This document shows positions 37,196 to 46,699 of a DNA stretch of 64,000 bases, in pieces; positions within the stretch are counted from its first letter, which is position 1; every line of letters starts with the position of its first letter. Position numbers and translations under genes: made by a program. The notes below the pieces were generated by a model. The model worked only from the letters and a program-made list of their open reading frames with translations, made no database searches and was not told the origin of the DNA. The DNA is from Methanomethylovorans hollandica DSM 15978 (lineage in GTDB: Archaea; Halobacteriota; Methanosarcinia; Methanosarcinales; Methanosarcinaceae), in assembly GCF_000328665.1 (NCBI RefSeq), contig NC_019977.1:930001-994000 (forward strand). Direction: 5' to 3'.

Positions 37196-37948
37196 GTGAC
37201 CAGAGTAATAGCAGTGACCGGGAAAGGTGGGACTGGCAAGACAGCCATCACTACCTTACTCATACGCCATCTCACCAGGGGAAACAAGGTAGTTCTGGCA
37301 GTGGATGCCGACCCTGATACAAATCTTCCTGAAACGCTGGGATGTGAGGTGCACAGGACAATTGGTGATGTGAAAGAATTCATGCACGAAGAGCGTGACA
37401 ATCTTCCTCCCGATGTCAACAAGCAATCAATTCTTGAGTCCAAGCTCTACGAGGTATTGGAAGAGATGCCAGGATATGATCTGCTTGTCATGGGTCGGCC
37501 CGAAGGGTCCGGATGTTATTGTTATGTCAATAACCTGCTAAGAGGCATCATGAACAAGCTCGTAGACAACTATGATGTCCTTATAATCGATACCGAGGCC
37601 GGACTTGAACATTTCAGCAGGAAGATATTCAAGCAGGTGGATGACCTTATTGTAGTTACAGATGGATCCCGCAGGGGAATGGGGACTGCAGAACGTATCC
37701 GTGAGCTTGTAGGAGAACTGGAAACCGATGTTGCCCACATATACGTGATCGCTAACAAGGTCACTGACAGCACCAGTGAAACGATCATAAGGACCGCTGC
37801 AGAGCTGGAGTTGGAACTTATAGGTATGGTACCGCTGGACGAGATGATAGTACAAAGAGACCTTGCAGGACAGCCGCTTATGGAACTTCCGGACGACTCG
37901 CCTGCTGTGAAGGAAATAGAGAATATCTCCCGGAAACTGAATTTATAA
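37196..37948 (+). CDS. CooC-type nickel-insertion ATPase of the cdh operon
   Basis: P-loop ATPase of the MinD/CooC family, 250 residues, expected to load nickel into CODH or acetyl-CoA synthase. Walker A GKGGTGKT lies at residues 9-16, and the CxC metal motif in [10 protein letters not shown] matches CooC proteins that bind Ni through a cysteine pair across a dimer. It starts at a GTG 12 bases after cdhC and sits between cdhC and cdhD, the usual place in Methanosarcina cdh operons. A second, different CooC is at 63.1-63.8 kb. Confidence 0.92.
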   Translation: MTRVIAVTGKGGTGKTAITTLLIRHLTRGNKVVLAVDADPDTNLPETLGCEVHRTIGDVKEFMHEERDNLPPDVNKQSILESKLYEVLEEMPGYDLLVMGRPEGSGCYCYVNNLLRGIMNKLVDNYDVLIIDTEAGLEHFSRKIFKQVDDLIVVTDGSRRGMGTAERIRELVGELETDVAHIYVIANKVTDSTSETIIRTAAELELELIGMVPLDEMIVQRDLAGQPLMELPDDSPAVKEIENISRKLNL

Positions 37949-37976
37949 GGCTCTTTTGATTTATGGTGGAATGCAT

Positions 37977-39314
37977 ATGACAAAGAAGACAAAATTAACT
38001 GATATCACTCAACTTTTCAAGGATTTCGATATCGAAGCCCTTGAAGGAGTGAGCATTGAGGGTGATATCGAATTGAATATCACTGGCGGTGGAGGGCTTA
38101 ACCCTGCACTAGCCTATGCACTGGGACAAGAGATCTCACACATTTCTCTGCACATGGCCAATATAGGCAGGATATTGGGATATCCGGTTGACCAGCTGTT
38201 AGCCCAGTCTTTGGGTATGGGAGTTGCCGGTGCCCCCTCGCCTGTGGGTGAGATGGTTGCCGCAAAGACAAAAATACAGGAATTGCTGGCTGCAAAATTC
38301 GAAGTGGCTTCAGTAAAGAACTGGACCAATCCCATACAGGAAGTCACTCTGGGTGCCACTTCCGGAGATGGTGGGTCCAGGAAGAGTACTATCACATTAG
38401 GAGGAGAGAACGCCCTCCCATATTACTTTGATGCGGAAATGCCTCACCGCAACTACATTACCATGGATGTCTTTGATATGCCCATTGGCATGGCCAAGGC
38501 AGTGAAATCCAACTATGATGATGTCATCAACGACCCGGCAGAATGGGCAAAGAAAGTCGTCAGGGACTTTAATGCCGACATGGTGACCATCCATCTGATA
38601 TCCACTGATCCTCTTATCAAGGATACCTCTGCCCGCGATGCAGCTAAAGTGGTGGAAGATGTATTGCAGGCTGTGGACGTGCCTATTGTCATCGGTGGTT
38701 CCGGTAACCCGCAGAAGGACCCCGAAGTGCTGGAGAAAGCTGCAGAAGCTGCTGCAGGTGAGCGTGTACTTCTCGCTTCCGCAAGTCTGAACCTGGATTA
38801 TGAGAGGATAGCCAAAGCAGCTATAAATAACGGTCATGTTGTGTTGTCCTGGACCCAGCTTGAGATCAATGCCCAGAAAGAGCTTAACAGGAAGCTCATG
38901 AAACAGTGTAATGTCCCAAGGGACAGTATCATAATGGACCCGACCACTGCGGCTTTGGGTTATGGTCTGGATTATGCTTATAGTAACATGGAACGTATCA
39001 GGCTCGCCGGCCTTATGGGCGATGATGAGCTGACATTCCCGATGTCCTCCGGTACCACCAATGCATGGGGAGCCCGCGAGGCATGGATGGTCTCATCACC
39101 ACTGGCACAGGACTCTGAGTGGGGACCCAGGGAATATCGTGGTCCCATATGGGAGATAGTCACCGGTCTGGCTCTGTCCCTTGCAGGTAATGATATGTTC
39201 ATGATGATGCACCCAACTTCCGTACAGGTGCTCAAGGAAATCACCCAGACCCTTTATGGCTCTATTGAATCAGAAGCAGTTGATATCAGCAACTGGGTCG
39301 GAGCGGAGGTGTGA
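37977..39314 (+). CDS. cdhD: CODH/ACDS corrinoid iron-sulfur protein, small subunit (delta)
   Basis: CdhD, 445 residues, is the TIM-barrel subunit that with CdhE carries the methyl group on a corrinoid between tetrahydrosarcinapterin and the A cluster. Barrel segments such as [15 protein letters not shown] and [15 protein letters not shown] are visible, with [20 protein letters not shown] near the end. The chosen ATG (37977) is eight bases after GGTGG; an ATG two codons earlier is too close to the ribosome site. It is followed three bases later by cdhE. Confidence 0.95.
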   Translation: MTKKTKLTDITQLFKDFDIEALEGVSIEGDIELNITGGGGLNPALAYALGQEISHISLHMANIGRILGYPVDQLLAQSLGMGVAGAPSPVGEMVAAKTKIQELLAAKFEVASVKNWTNPIQEVTLGATSGDGGSRKSTITLGGENALPYYFDAEMPHRNYITMDVFDMPIGMAKAVKSNYDDVINDPAEWAKKVVRDFNADMVTIHLISTDPLIKDTSARDAAKVVEDVLQAVDVPIVIGGSGNPQKDPEVLEKAAEAAAGERVLLASASLNLDYERIAKAAINNGHVVLSWTQLEINAQKELNRKLMKQCNVPRDSIIMDPTTAALGYGLDYAYSNMERIRLAGLMGDDELTFPMSSGTTNAWGAREAWMVSSPLAQDSEWGPREYRGPIWEIVTGLALSLAGNDMFMMMHPTSVQVLKEITQTLYGSIESEAVDISNWVGAEV

Positions 39315-39317
39315 AAC

Positions 39318-40727
39318 ATGAAAATAAACAGTCCGCTTGAAGCGTATAGATATCTGCCCGGTACTAACTGCGGCGAGTGTGGTGAACAGACATGTATGGC
39401 CTTTGCTGCACATCTGATCGATCGGTCGAAAAAACTCACAGACTGTACTCCCATGCTTGAACAGAAGTTCAGCAAGAAGTTAAAGGATCTACAGGCACTT
39501 CTTGCTCCGGAGATCCGCGAAGTGGAGATCGGTGTGGGTGAAAAGGCCGTGAAGATCGGAGGGGACGATGTGCTGTACCGTCACAGACTCACATTCTTCG
39601 ATCCAACAGCACTTGCCTATGATGTGTGGGACACTATGCCTGAAAATGAACTTGTGGAAAGGGTCAAGAAGATCCATGATTTCAAGAAGTTCTATGTAGG
39701 CAACTTCCTTACACTGGACATGGTAGCTGTGAGATGTGTTTCCAAAGACCCGAAGAAGTTCGCTGACACTGTGAAGAAGGTCATTGGTACTACTGATCTC
39801 CCTCTTATTCTGTGTTCCTTTGATCCGGAAGTGCTGAAAGCTGGTCTTGAAGTGGCAAAGGATAAAAATCCACTCCTATATGCCGCAAACAAGGATAACT
39901 GGCAGCAGGTTGCAGATCTGGCACTTGAATACAATGTGCCTGTCACACTGTTCTCACCTGATGACCTGGATACACTCAAATCCCTTGCAGTGACCTTTGC
40001 AAAGATGGGTACAGAGAAGCTTGTGCTTGATCCAGGAACGTTCCCCTCAGGCAAGGACCTAAAGAAGACCTTTACCAATTTCCTGAAGATCAGAAGAGCT
40101 GGTGTTGAAGGGGACAGAGATATAGCCTATCCTATAATGGCGGTCCCGCTCACTGCCTGGATGGTGCAGGATGATGCTGTCAGTGCTTCTTATTGGGAAA
40201 CTGTTATTGCATCCATATTCACCATAAAGTATGGAGATGTAATGATAATGCATAGCATCGAACCCTATGCTCTGCTTCCGCAGCTGCACATAAGGGATAC
40301 GATCTATACAGATCCCCGAAAGCCTGTAAGCGTGCAGCCTGCCATGTACAAGGTAGGTACTCCGGACAAGGATTCACCGGTGCTCGTCACGACCAACTTT
40401 GCCCTTACCTACTACACAGTGGAGAGTGACCTTGCTTCCAGCAAGGTCAATTGTTTCCTATGGGCCATAGATACCGATGGTATCGGTGTGGAGGCTGCAG
40501 TAGCAGGCGGTCAGCTTACAGCAGCAAAGATAAAAAAAGGCATAGAAGATTCCGGTTTTGATCTTAAGAACGATACAACGCACAACACCATAGTCCTTCC
40601 GGGCCTTGCAGCACGTCTGCAGGGTGACGTGGAAGATGAAACAGGTGCAAGAGTAATGGTCGGACCTGCGGATTCCGGAAGACTTCCGGGCTGGATGGAA
40701 AAGAACTGGCCTCCAAAAGCAAAGTAA
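39318..40727 (+). CDS. cdhE: CODH/ACDS corrinoid iron-sulfur protein, large subunit (gamma)
   Basis: CdhE, 469 residues, last gene of the operon. The N-terminal [4Fe-4S] domain has GTNCGECGEQTCMAFA and the fourth cysteine in LTDCTPM, the CxxCxxxxC...C pattern that receives electrons for corrinoid reactivation. A TIM barrel and a C-terminal corrinoid-binding domain (from about residue 340; LPGLAARLQGDVEDETG) follow. It lies directly behind cdhD with overlapping ribosome site GGAGGTG. A terminator follows. Confidence 0.95.
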   Translation: MKINSPLEAYRYLPGTNCGECGEQTCMAFAAHLIDRSKKLTDCTPMLEQKFSKKLKDLQALLAPEIREVEIGVGEKAVKIGGDDVLYRHRLTFFDPTALAYDVWDTMPENELVERVKKIHDFKKFYVGNFLTLDMVAVRCVSKDPKKFADTVKKVIGTTDLPLILCSFDPEVLKAGLEVAKDKNPLLYAANKDNWQQVADLALEYNVPVTLFSPDDLDTLKSLAVTFAKMGTEKLVLDPGTFPSGKDLKKTFTNFLKIRRAGVEGDRDIAYPIMAVPLTAWMVQDDAVSASYWETVIASIFTIKYGDVMIMHSIEPYALLPQLHIRDTIYTDPRKPVSVQPAMYKVGTPDKDSPVLVTTNFALTYYTVESDLASSKVNCFLWAIDTDGIGVEAAVAGGQLTAAKIKKGIEDSGFDLKNDTTHNTIVLPGLAARLQGDVEDETGARVMVGPADSGRLPGWMEKNWPPKAK

Positions 40728-40748
40728 AAAAGCAAAGTAAAATCAGGC

Positions 40749-40780
40749 GTCCGCATTTTGCGGACCCTATTATATATTTT
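40749..40780 (+). terminator. Terminator of the cdh operon
   Basis: GTCCGC (40749-40754) and GCGGAC (40760-40765) form a perfect stem with loop ATTTT, followed by an AT-rich stretch with a T run. It starts 22 bases after the cdhE stop. Confidence 0.65.
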
Positions 40781-40998
40781 TTGACAGGACACAATTAATA
40801 AAAATCTGCCTGTTTCCATCCATTCCTATTTTATCCTCAACTACTATTTTTTCTTTCCTTTTACATCCCAGAATCGCGGTGAACTGTAACCTCAAAGCAA
40901 AAACAGTAATAAAATGTTTCAATGAATTATTTTTGACTTATACAAAAAGAACGCAAGATAATTATAGTACTTCTTTGTTGTCTTATTTGGTTTTTATC

Positions 40999-41355
40999 AT
41001 GTCAGAGATAGTTCGCCAGAAAAACAGTATAGAATTAACCAAAAACTGCAAGCACTGTGTAATTTTAGGTAATGTTGAGGAAGTAGCAGATGAATATATC
41101 TTAAAGTTTGCACAATGGGCTACATCTCTATGGGATTATGAAAAGATTAAGATGTGGAAAAAATCCGATACTTTAAGTCCCGGCTATTATACTAGAATGG
41201 CTGAACATGGGGCATACAAAGTACATGTACTCGATGAGAATAAGATGAAAGACCTTTTTGACGGTGCACGGAAAGACAGTCCGGCAAGACTAAAAGATTG
41301 GGATAAGAAAGAACTTGTCGCATATGTGGGCTGGTATGTGGATGATATCTGCTAG
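40999..41355 (+). CDS. Hypothetical protein, 118 residues
   Basis: Soluble protein of 118 residues, rich in Trp, Tyr and Lys (for example KFAQWATSLWDYEKIKMW). Cysteines CKHC at about 18-21 and a final cysteine hint at metal or disulfide use but do not make a known motif. The open frame extends to a GTG at 40879, giving 158 residues, but that extension has unlike composition. Convergent with the 53-residue gene, from which its stop is only 5 bases away. No family recognised. Confidence 0.6.
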   Translation: MSEIVRQKNSIELTKNCKHCVILGNVEEVADEYILKFAQWATSLWDYEKIKMWKKSDTLSPGYYTRMAEHGAYKVHVLDENKMKDLFDGARKDSPARLKDWDKKELVAYVGWYVDDIC

Positions 41356-41360
41356 TGCCA

Positions 41361-41522
41361 TCAGAAATTGACATCGTCTATACATGTAAAATACTCGACT
41401 TCTTTCAACCATTTTTTACCAAGTTCAGAGTAAGTGATGCTAACTGTTCCTTCTGACGCTGCAACATCTTTCTTTTTTCTTAAAGTGTTCGTGGGCCTGA
41501 CCGTCTCAGCAGTTTTTTCCAT
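41361..41522 (-). CDS. Small hypothetical protein, 53 residues
   Basis: Overlooked by size: an ATG at 41522 preceded by a near-perfect ribosome site GAGGAGGTGTCGC. The product has a basic N-terminal half (PTNTLRKKKDVAASEG) and ends TYSELGKKWLKEVEYFTCID, DVNF. No membrane helix. It is the second of two small minus-strand genes, 52 bases after the 48-residue gene. Unknown family; the ribosome site and codon use support it. Confidence 0.65.
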   Translation of the reverse strand: MEKTAETVRPTNTLRKKKDVAASEGTVSITYSELGKKWLKEVEYFTCIDDVNF

Positions 41523-41574
41523 TAATGCGACACCTCCTCTAAATTATTATTCTGACACACTTCATTTTTATACT

Positions 41575-41721
41575 TTACTTACTAAGCATTCCACCGATCA
41601 TGAAACGGTAGATCTCCATATCTTCAGCGGTGAAATAACTTTCAATACGACCATTGATTATTGTGTGGAAACCATTTGTTTCACCACACACTAATTTTTC
41701 CATCTTTACTCGCTTTTTCAT
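41575..41721 (-). CDS. Small hypothetical protein, 48 residues
   Basis: ATG at 41721 preceded by AGGAGC at seven bases. The product starts MKKRVKMEKLVCGETNGFH and continues TIINGRIESYFTAEDMEIYR, ending in IGGMLSK. It has one cysteine and mixed alpha/beta character. An exact palindrome lies 53 bases upstream of the start, suggesting autoregulation. First gene of a two-gene small transcript with the 53-residue protein. No family recognised. Confidence 0.6.
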   Translation of the reverse strand: MKKRVKMEKLVCGETNGFHTIINGRIESYFTAEDMEIYRFMIGGMLSK

Positions 41722-41773
41722 TTATTTGCTCCTATTGTCTTTGTACGTGCTATAGTATGTAAACAGAGCATAT

Positions 41774-41790
41774 ATATTTTGCCAAAATAT
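41774..41790. promoter_or_regulatory. 17-base palindrome, candidate operator
   Basis: ATATTTTG-C-CAAAATAT is a perfect 8-bp dyad around a central base. It lies within a very AT-rich divergent promoter region between the small genes (minus) and the DUF362 gene (plus). Palindrome plus adjacent TATA-like runs suggests a repressor site. Confidence 0.5.
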
Positions 41791-41989
41791 TCTATATATA
41801 TTTTTAAAAAACATAGGTGCTATATATGGGTTTACTTATGGCCGTAGGTTGGCTGTAATGAAAATAGAACAATCTTAATGAAAAGTGATATGTGTTAAAT
41901 TTACAGAACTTCTACCGCTGCTCTGACATATGTTTTTATATTGTATGTCACAAAATACCTTTCGTTCGCCAGTTGAAGGAGACAACATC

Positions 41990-43051
41990 ATGAGTGAAGT
42001 ATTTTTTAGATCTGCTGCAGATGTAGGACCGACAAATACACAGATAGATCAGATAAAAGAACTTTTTCGGAAAATACCCGTAGTGGAAAAAGGTGATCTT
42101 GTGGCCATCAAAATCCATCCCGGGGAATACGGCAATACCACATATGTGCGCCCGGTCTTAATCCGTACTATCGCAGACCTTGTTAAAGAAGCCGGTGGAA
42201 TACCGTTCATAACCGATACTACTGTCCTTTACGGCGGGAAACGCTTCAACGGCCCTGACATGCTCTGGACAGCAGCCGTGAATGGTTTTACGTTCGGTAG
42301 TATGAATGCACCGTTCATTTCTGCAGATGGTCTGCTTGGGGACGACAGTGTGAAGGTGCCCATAGGAGGGGAATATATAGGCGAGATCACAGTAGCCTCT
42401 GCCATTGCCAAGGCTGATGCGATGATCATGATCTCACATTGCAAAGGCCATCCGGCATCAGGTTTCGGTGGTGCTGTGAAGAACCTGGGCATGGGATGTC
42501 TAGATAAGGAAGGCAAAGCAAAAGTGCATTCTCCCGGAATGCCGGACATTGATACGGAAACTTGTATAGGATGTGGAAAATGTGTCAGAGCATGTCCCTG
42601 GAATGCTATATACCTGGAAAACGGCAAAGCATTTGTCGATAAGAGCATGTGTATGGGCGAGCTATCTTGTCTTGGGTCATGCAGTTTTGACTCTATAATG
42701 CCGCATGAGGGCTATACCATTGAACTGCAGGCTCGCTTAGGGGAAGCTGCCCTTGGACCGGTCAAGCTCCTGCCCGAAAAGATAGGATATATCAACTGGG
42801 TATTTGATCTGACTCCAGGATGCGATTGTTTCAATTTCTCTGCTCCTGCTTTTGCAGGAAATGTGGGCATTCTTGCCTCAATGGATCCTGTTGCCATTGA
42901 CAAGGCTAGCCTTGACCTGGTCAATAAAAAAATTAATGAAGAGGGTTGCATGCACTCTATTGAGGATGTATGGGGTATTGATCCAATGATACATCTGGAG
43001 CGCGCTGCAAAGATAGGTGTTGGCAGCCTGGAATATTCCTTGGATATTTGA
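41990..43051 (+). CDS. DUF362 domain protein with 4Fe-4S ferredoxin domain
   Basis: A 353-residue protein. The DUF362 body contains VAIKIHPGEYGNTTYVRPV and SHCKGHPASGFGGAVKNLG, the latter with conserved His and Gly residues. A ferredoxin insert near 190-225 has CIGCGKCVRACP and CMGELSCLGSCS, the second being imperfect for a cluster. The ATG at 41990 is eight bases after AAGGAG. The exact reaction of DUF362 proteins is not established; they occur widely in anaerobes. Alone in its unit, upstream of the DUF2193 gene. Confidence 0.88.
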   Translation: MSEVFFRSAADVGPTNTQIDQIKELFRKIPVVEKGDLVAIKIHPGEYGNTTYVRPVLIRTIADLVKEAGGIPFITDTTVLYGGKRFNGPDMLWTAAVNGFTFGSMNAPFISADGLLGDDSVKVPIGGEYIGEITVASAIAKADAMIMISHCKGHPASGFGGAVKNLGMGCLDKEGKAKVHSPGMPDIDTETCIGCGKCVRACPWNAIYLENGKAFVDKSMCMGELSCLGSCSFDSIMPHEGYTIELQARLGEAALGPVKLLPEKIGYINWVFDLTPGCDCFNFSAPAFAGNVGILASMDPVAIDKASLDLVNKKINEEGCMHSIEDVWGIDPMIHLERAAKIGVGSLEYSLDI

Positions 43052-43254
43052 AATCCAGTCTATTATTTTGTGGAGGGTTTGTTATTTATATGACTTTCCA
43101 CTATTTTTATTATGGGCGTTAGCAATTTAGTGAGGGTGCATATGGTTATGTCCATTTTGTAAATGGATAATCTATTTCCCATTACAAATTTGTTCATTTA
43201 GTGGAACGGTTACCTTCCGGTTGCAACAGCTGCAAAAAATAAGGGGTATTATAT

Positions 43255-44730
43255 ATGAAAGAACTATATGATAAAATGGCAACTGAAGCCATGAGTGCAC
43301 AAAGAGCTGTAGTGGACACTATTAATGCAAAGAGGGGTACTACATTCAAGGTAAAGGATGCACAACCTTATGTCGATGCTGTGAACAAAATGAAACCCAT
43401 GGGCGAACAAGCCAAGTCAGTTTTTGCCCTGCATATGGATTCGGTTAACACACATTTCAACGTGCTTACCGGGCTTACTGACACTGTCAGGCCAGAAGAT
43501 GATCCTTTTGTCGAACATTACCAGACACCGCCTATAATGGAGATCCTGTATGAGGAAGATCCTGCTTTTAGAAAATCCGTTGAAAAGTTTGTGGATGAGA
43601 TCGGCAGGTCTGAAGCCCTCATTGGAAAAGAGTCAGTGCGCAGGTATGGAGGGTTCTATGGACCCACTTGTGTGGTAGACTTTGCATTTGTACCTGGAAG
43701 TACCAGTAATGTTGTCAATAGGATCCTGCAGAAAATGGATATACCACAGGATCACAAAAGAGCTATCCTTTCGTCCAAATCGTGGGGTATGAACACTTCT
43801 TATGGGGTGGGAGCAAAGTTCCAGATGGCCATCGAGGAAGGCAAGACGTTATCCGAAGCTATGAAAGAAGAAATAGACATGCTGAAGATGGTCTATGATA
43901 CACCCACGGATGCCCAGGCCAAGCTCATGGACGAAGCCGGTCATACGTCCTTTGACGTGCGTAAATATATGTCACAGTATAAGGACAAGATGAGAAAGAC
44001 GGTAAAGGCTGCAATGGATGATGAAGTGTTCTATGGTAACATAGTCACGGTCCCTGCCTATGGAGTAGGTGATGTGGCGCATCACATATCTCAGTCCATG
44101 TTTAACATGACCAAGGATGATGTGGTGATGGCTGTGATCAATGCTGTTACTGAAGTAATGGAAGCTACAATGGAGAAAGCCAAAGGCAAATTCAGGAACG
44201 AATATTCTCCGCTCACCATTGCCACGGACGCAGCAGCTGCAGCAGCTACAAAGATCCTATGGATGGATGGGTTCACCACCATGATGGTGCTGGACCTGCT
44301 GGTGAAGAGATTCCATAATCTAGTACTCACCAATCCCAAAAGAGGTGCTGCGGCAGAATTGCATAACGTTGACTTCATCGACCTGATAGAGAAAGGAGAA
44401 AGGATCATAGATCACAAACCAAGAGGTGCTGGTTGTGTAATTCAGGGAATACCTATTGACCTGAGCCCCATAGAAAGAAACACAGTACTCAATAATCCAC
44501 AATGGTACACTTATCCGGCATGTGCTATCACTGTGAGGTTCTCTGCCCTGATGAGACTAGCTGATTTCCCGTGTCTGCTTACCAGTGAACCAGTGACAGC
44601 AACCATGATGACTAACATAATATCTCTCCACAAGAAAGAGCCTCATTCCCCTGCAAGGGTATGTAAGTTCTGCGCAGCCAACTACTTCGATTATAAATGC
44701 AAAGACTGCAACTGGACGGAGGCCGTCTGA
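43255..44730 (+). CDS. DUF2193 family protein
   Basis: A 491-residue soluble protein that I assign to DUF2193, a family restricted to methanogens and relatives. It starts MKELYDKMATEAMSAQRAVV and has a Cys-rich end resembling a zinc ribbon (CKFCAANYFDYKCKDCNW). An Ala-rich helical core (ATDAAAAAATKILW) lies near 325. Function unknown. A 203-base leader precedes it, containing a TCCATTT/AAATGGA inverted repeat. It is followed by a hairpin and then the aquaporin gene. Confidence 0.75.
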   Translation: MKELYDKMATEAMSAQRAVVDTINAKRGTTFKVKDAQPYVDAVNKMKPMGEQAKSVFALHMDSVNTHFNVLTGLTDTVRPEDDPFVEHYQTPPIMEILYEEDPAFRKSVEKFVDEIGRSEALIGKESVRRYGGFYGPTCVVDFAFVPGSTSNVVNRILQKMDIPQDHKRAILSSKSWGMNTSYGVGAKFQMAIEEGKTLSEAMKEEIDMLKMVYDTPTDAQAKLMDEAGHTSFDVRKYMSQYKDKMRKTVKAAMDDEVFYGNIVTVPAYGVGDVAHHISQSMFNMTKDDVVMAVINAVTEVMEATMEKAKGKFRNEYSPLTIATDAAAAAATKILWMDGFTTMMVLDLLVKRFHNLVLTNPKRGAAAELHNVDFIDLIEKGERIIDHKPRGAGCVIQGIPIDLSPIERNTVLNNPQWYTYPACAITVRFSALMRLADFPCLLTSEPVTATMMTNIISLHKKEPHSPARVCKFCAANYFDYKCKDCNWTEAV

Positions 44731-44733
44731 TCA

Positions 44734-44762
44734 GTGTACCCTTCAATGGGTACACCCTTTTA
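44734..44762 (+). terminator. Hairpin between DUF2193 and aquaporin genes
   Basis: GTGTACCC (44734-44741) and GGGTACAC (44748-44755) form a perfect 8-bp stem with a six-base loop, followed by CCTTTT. The aquaporin ATG is 20 bases beyond, so this could end most DUF2193 transcripts while allowing some read-through. Confidence 0.7.
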
Positions 44763-44775
44763 AGAGGCTGATCAA

Positions 44776-45522
44776 ATGGCAGAAATAAGTCTTTTTAAAC
44801 GGTCCATAGCCGAACTAATAGGAACCTATGTTCTGGTTTTTCTTGGAACTGGTTCCGTAGTTACTACTGTGCTGCTTTTCCAGGGGTGGACGCCATATCC
44901 GGATAACAATTTCAATGTAGGGATAGACATCGCTGCCTGGCTGACAATAGGTATGGCCTTTGCGATAGCTATAATAGCCATGATCTATGCTTTTGGACAT
45001 ATCTCAGGTACGCATATAAATCCCGCTGTAAGCATAGCACTGTGGGCAACAAAACGCTTCCCTGCATCAGATATGGTCAGCTATATTGTAGCCCAACTCA
45101 TAGGCGCCAGCCTGGCTTCCTTTACGATAGTCGCAATCCTGGGTCAGAGAGCGGTTGGAACTGGTCTGGGTGCAACTGCCATGTTCTCAGGAGTAAATTA
45201 TGGACAGGCTATACTTTGTGAAACAATAGCCACATTCTTCCTGATGCTAACGATCATGGGCACAGCTGTGGATAAAAGGGCACCTGCCGGATTTGCTGGC
45301 CTTGCCATAGGTCTTGTTGTCGCAGCTGATATAATCGTAGTGGGTAATATCACAGGTTCATCCCTTAATCCCGCACGTACTTTTGGTCCATATCTAGCAG
45401 AATTTCTTTTAGGTGGAAGTAACCTCTGGTGGCAGTTTCCCATCTATATTATAGGTCCCATAGCAGGTGCTTTATTGGCAGCTTTCCTTTATGACTATGT
45501 AGCACAGACAAAGCAAGGATAA
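44776..45522 (+). CDS. Aquaporin (MIP family, AqpM-like)
   Basis: Membrane channel of 248 residues with six helices and both NPA loops intact: HINPAVSIALW near residue 80 and SSLNPARTFGP near 198. The Arg after the second NPA forms the selectivity filter. The extended extracellular loop before helix 2 resembles AqpM of methanogens, which passes water, glycerol and possibly other small uncharged molecules. RBS is AAGAGG. It shares a transcript or promoter region with DUF2193. Confidence 0.93.
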   Translation: MAEISLFKRSIAELIGTYVLVFLGTGSVVTTVLLFQGWTPYPDNNFNVGIDIAAWLTIGMAFAIAIIAMIYAFGHISGTHINPAVSIALWATKRFPASDMVSYIVAQLIGASLASFTIVAILGQRAVGTGLGATAMFSGVNYGQAILCETIATFFLMLTIMGTAVDKRAPAGFAGLAIGLVVAADIIVVGNITGSSLNPARTFGPYLAEFLLGGSNLWWQFPIYIIGPIAGALLAAFLYDYVAQTKQG

Positions 45523-45622
45523 CAGGAAATTTACTTTTTTTACTTTTTATTATGTGTTTTCCAGTCACCTCAGAAAAACCCCTACCGAAAATCCTATCTA
45601 ATCACAGACATTATGGAGTACA

Positions 45623-46687
45623 ATGACCACTACCATCTGCCCTAAATGTGGAAAAGGCACTAATATATCGCTCAGCGGTGTATGCAGAGATTGTTTTTTT
45701 CAGAATTTCGTTCTGGCCCAGTTACCCCAGGTGATACAAGCAAGGCTATGTGCCACCTGTGGAGCACGTTTTACTCGCGGCAGATGGGCCGATGAATATG
45801 ACATTGAAACTGCGGTCCTGAAAACCATTGAAGACAACCTTTCAATACATGAAGCTGCAGAAGATGTTGAAGTATGCATAGTTCCCCGGCAGTTAACTCC
45901 GCACATGTACAAGGCAGAAGTGGAAGTGGTTGCGGCAATACAGGGAGAAAGAATCACTGTAGTTCTATCAACCGAGATCAGAATAATTCGTGAATCATGC
46001 GAGATGTGTAGCCGGATTTCAGGAGGTTATTTCGAAGGTATACTCCAGATAAGGGCCACCGATAGATCACTTACTGATAACGAGCTTGCAACATGTCTTA
46101 GAATTGTGGATACGACCATTGACAGGATGCGTGCCAAAGGTGATCGTCTGGCATTCGTTACTGAAACTATCAGATCAAAAGAGGGGCTGGACCTCTATAT
46201 CGGGTCGATCAATTCCGGCAGACATATTTGTAAATCAATAATAGACGAACTAGGTGGCACTTTCACTGAGTCTCCTTCCCTTTTCGGGCAGAAAGATGGC
46301 AGGGACGTCTACAGAATAACTTTTTCCATGAGACTGCCGCGCTTTACACCCGGGGACATCATAAGTATCAGGAACAGGAAAATAGTGGTCAAACATATGG
46401 AGAAAAAGCTGACTGGTACTGACCTTGCGGATAGTTCACGCTTTATAGCCACCGAAGATGAAATTGCATTGGCCAAACATGTAGGAAACATCAGGGATGC
46501 GGTCAATGCTGTGCTTGTTTCTGAAGAAGAACATGAACTTATGATATTGGACCCATTCACTTTTAGGACCATAAATTTGAAGAAACCTTCAGGATTTTCA
46601 ATGCCGCAAGATGAGGAGATCTCGGTGATAAGAATCGAAGATGTATTATTCCTCTTGCCCCCCGAATGGAGAAAGAACAATAACTGA
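45623..46687 (+). CDS. NMD3-like zinc protein
   Basis: Archaeal homologue of the eukaryotic 60S export adaptor NMD3, 354 residues. N-terminal zinc motifs CPKCGKG, CRDCFF and CATCGARF precede a domain with CEMCSRISGGYFEGILQIR. The conserved C-terminal OB-like region (FSMRLPRFTPGDIISIRNRK) is intact. In archaea it probably acts in late large-subunit ribosome maturation. First gene of a dense operon with the ATP-grasp gene and possibly TFE. Confidence 0.92.
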   Translation: MTTTICPKCGKGTNISLSGVCRDCFFQNFVLAQLPQVIQARLCATCGARFTRGRWADEYDIETAVLKTIEDNLSIHEAAEDVEVCIVPRQLTPHMYKAEVEVVAAIQGERITVVLSTEIRIIRESCEMCSRISGGYFEGILQIRATDRSLTDNELATCLRIVDTTIDRMRAKGDRLAFVTETIRSKEGLDLYIGSINSGRHICKSIIDELGGTFTESPSLFGQKDGRDVYRITFSMRLPRFTPGDIISIRNRKIVVKHMEKKLTGTDLADSSRFIATEDEIALAKHVGNIRDAVNAVLVSEEEHELMILDPFTFRTINLKKPSGFSMPQDEEISVIRIEDVLFLLPPEWRKNNN

Positions 46688-46699
46688 AGGACTGATCTA

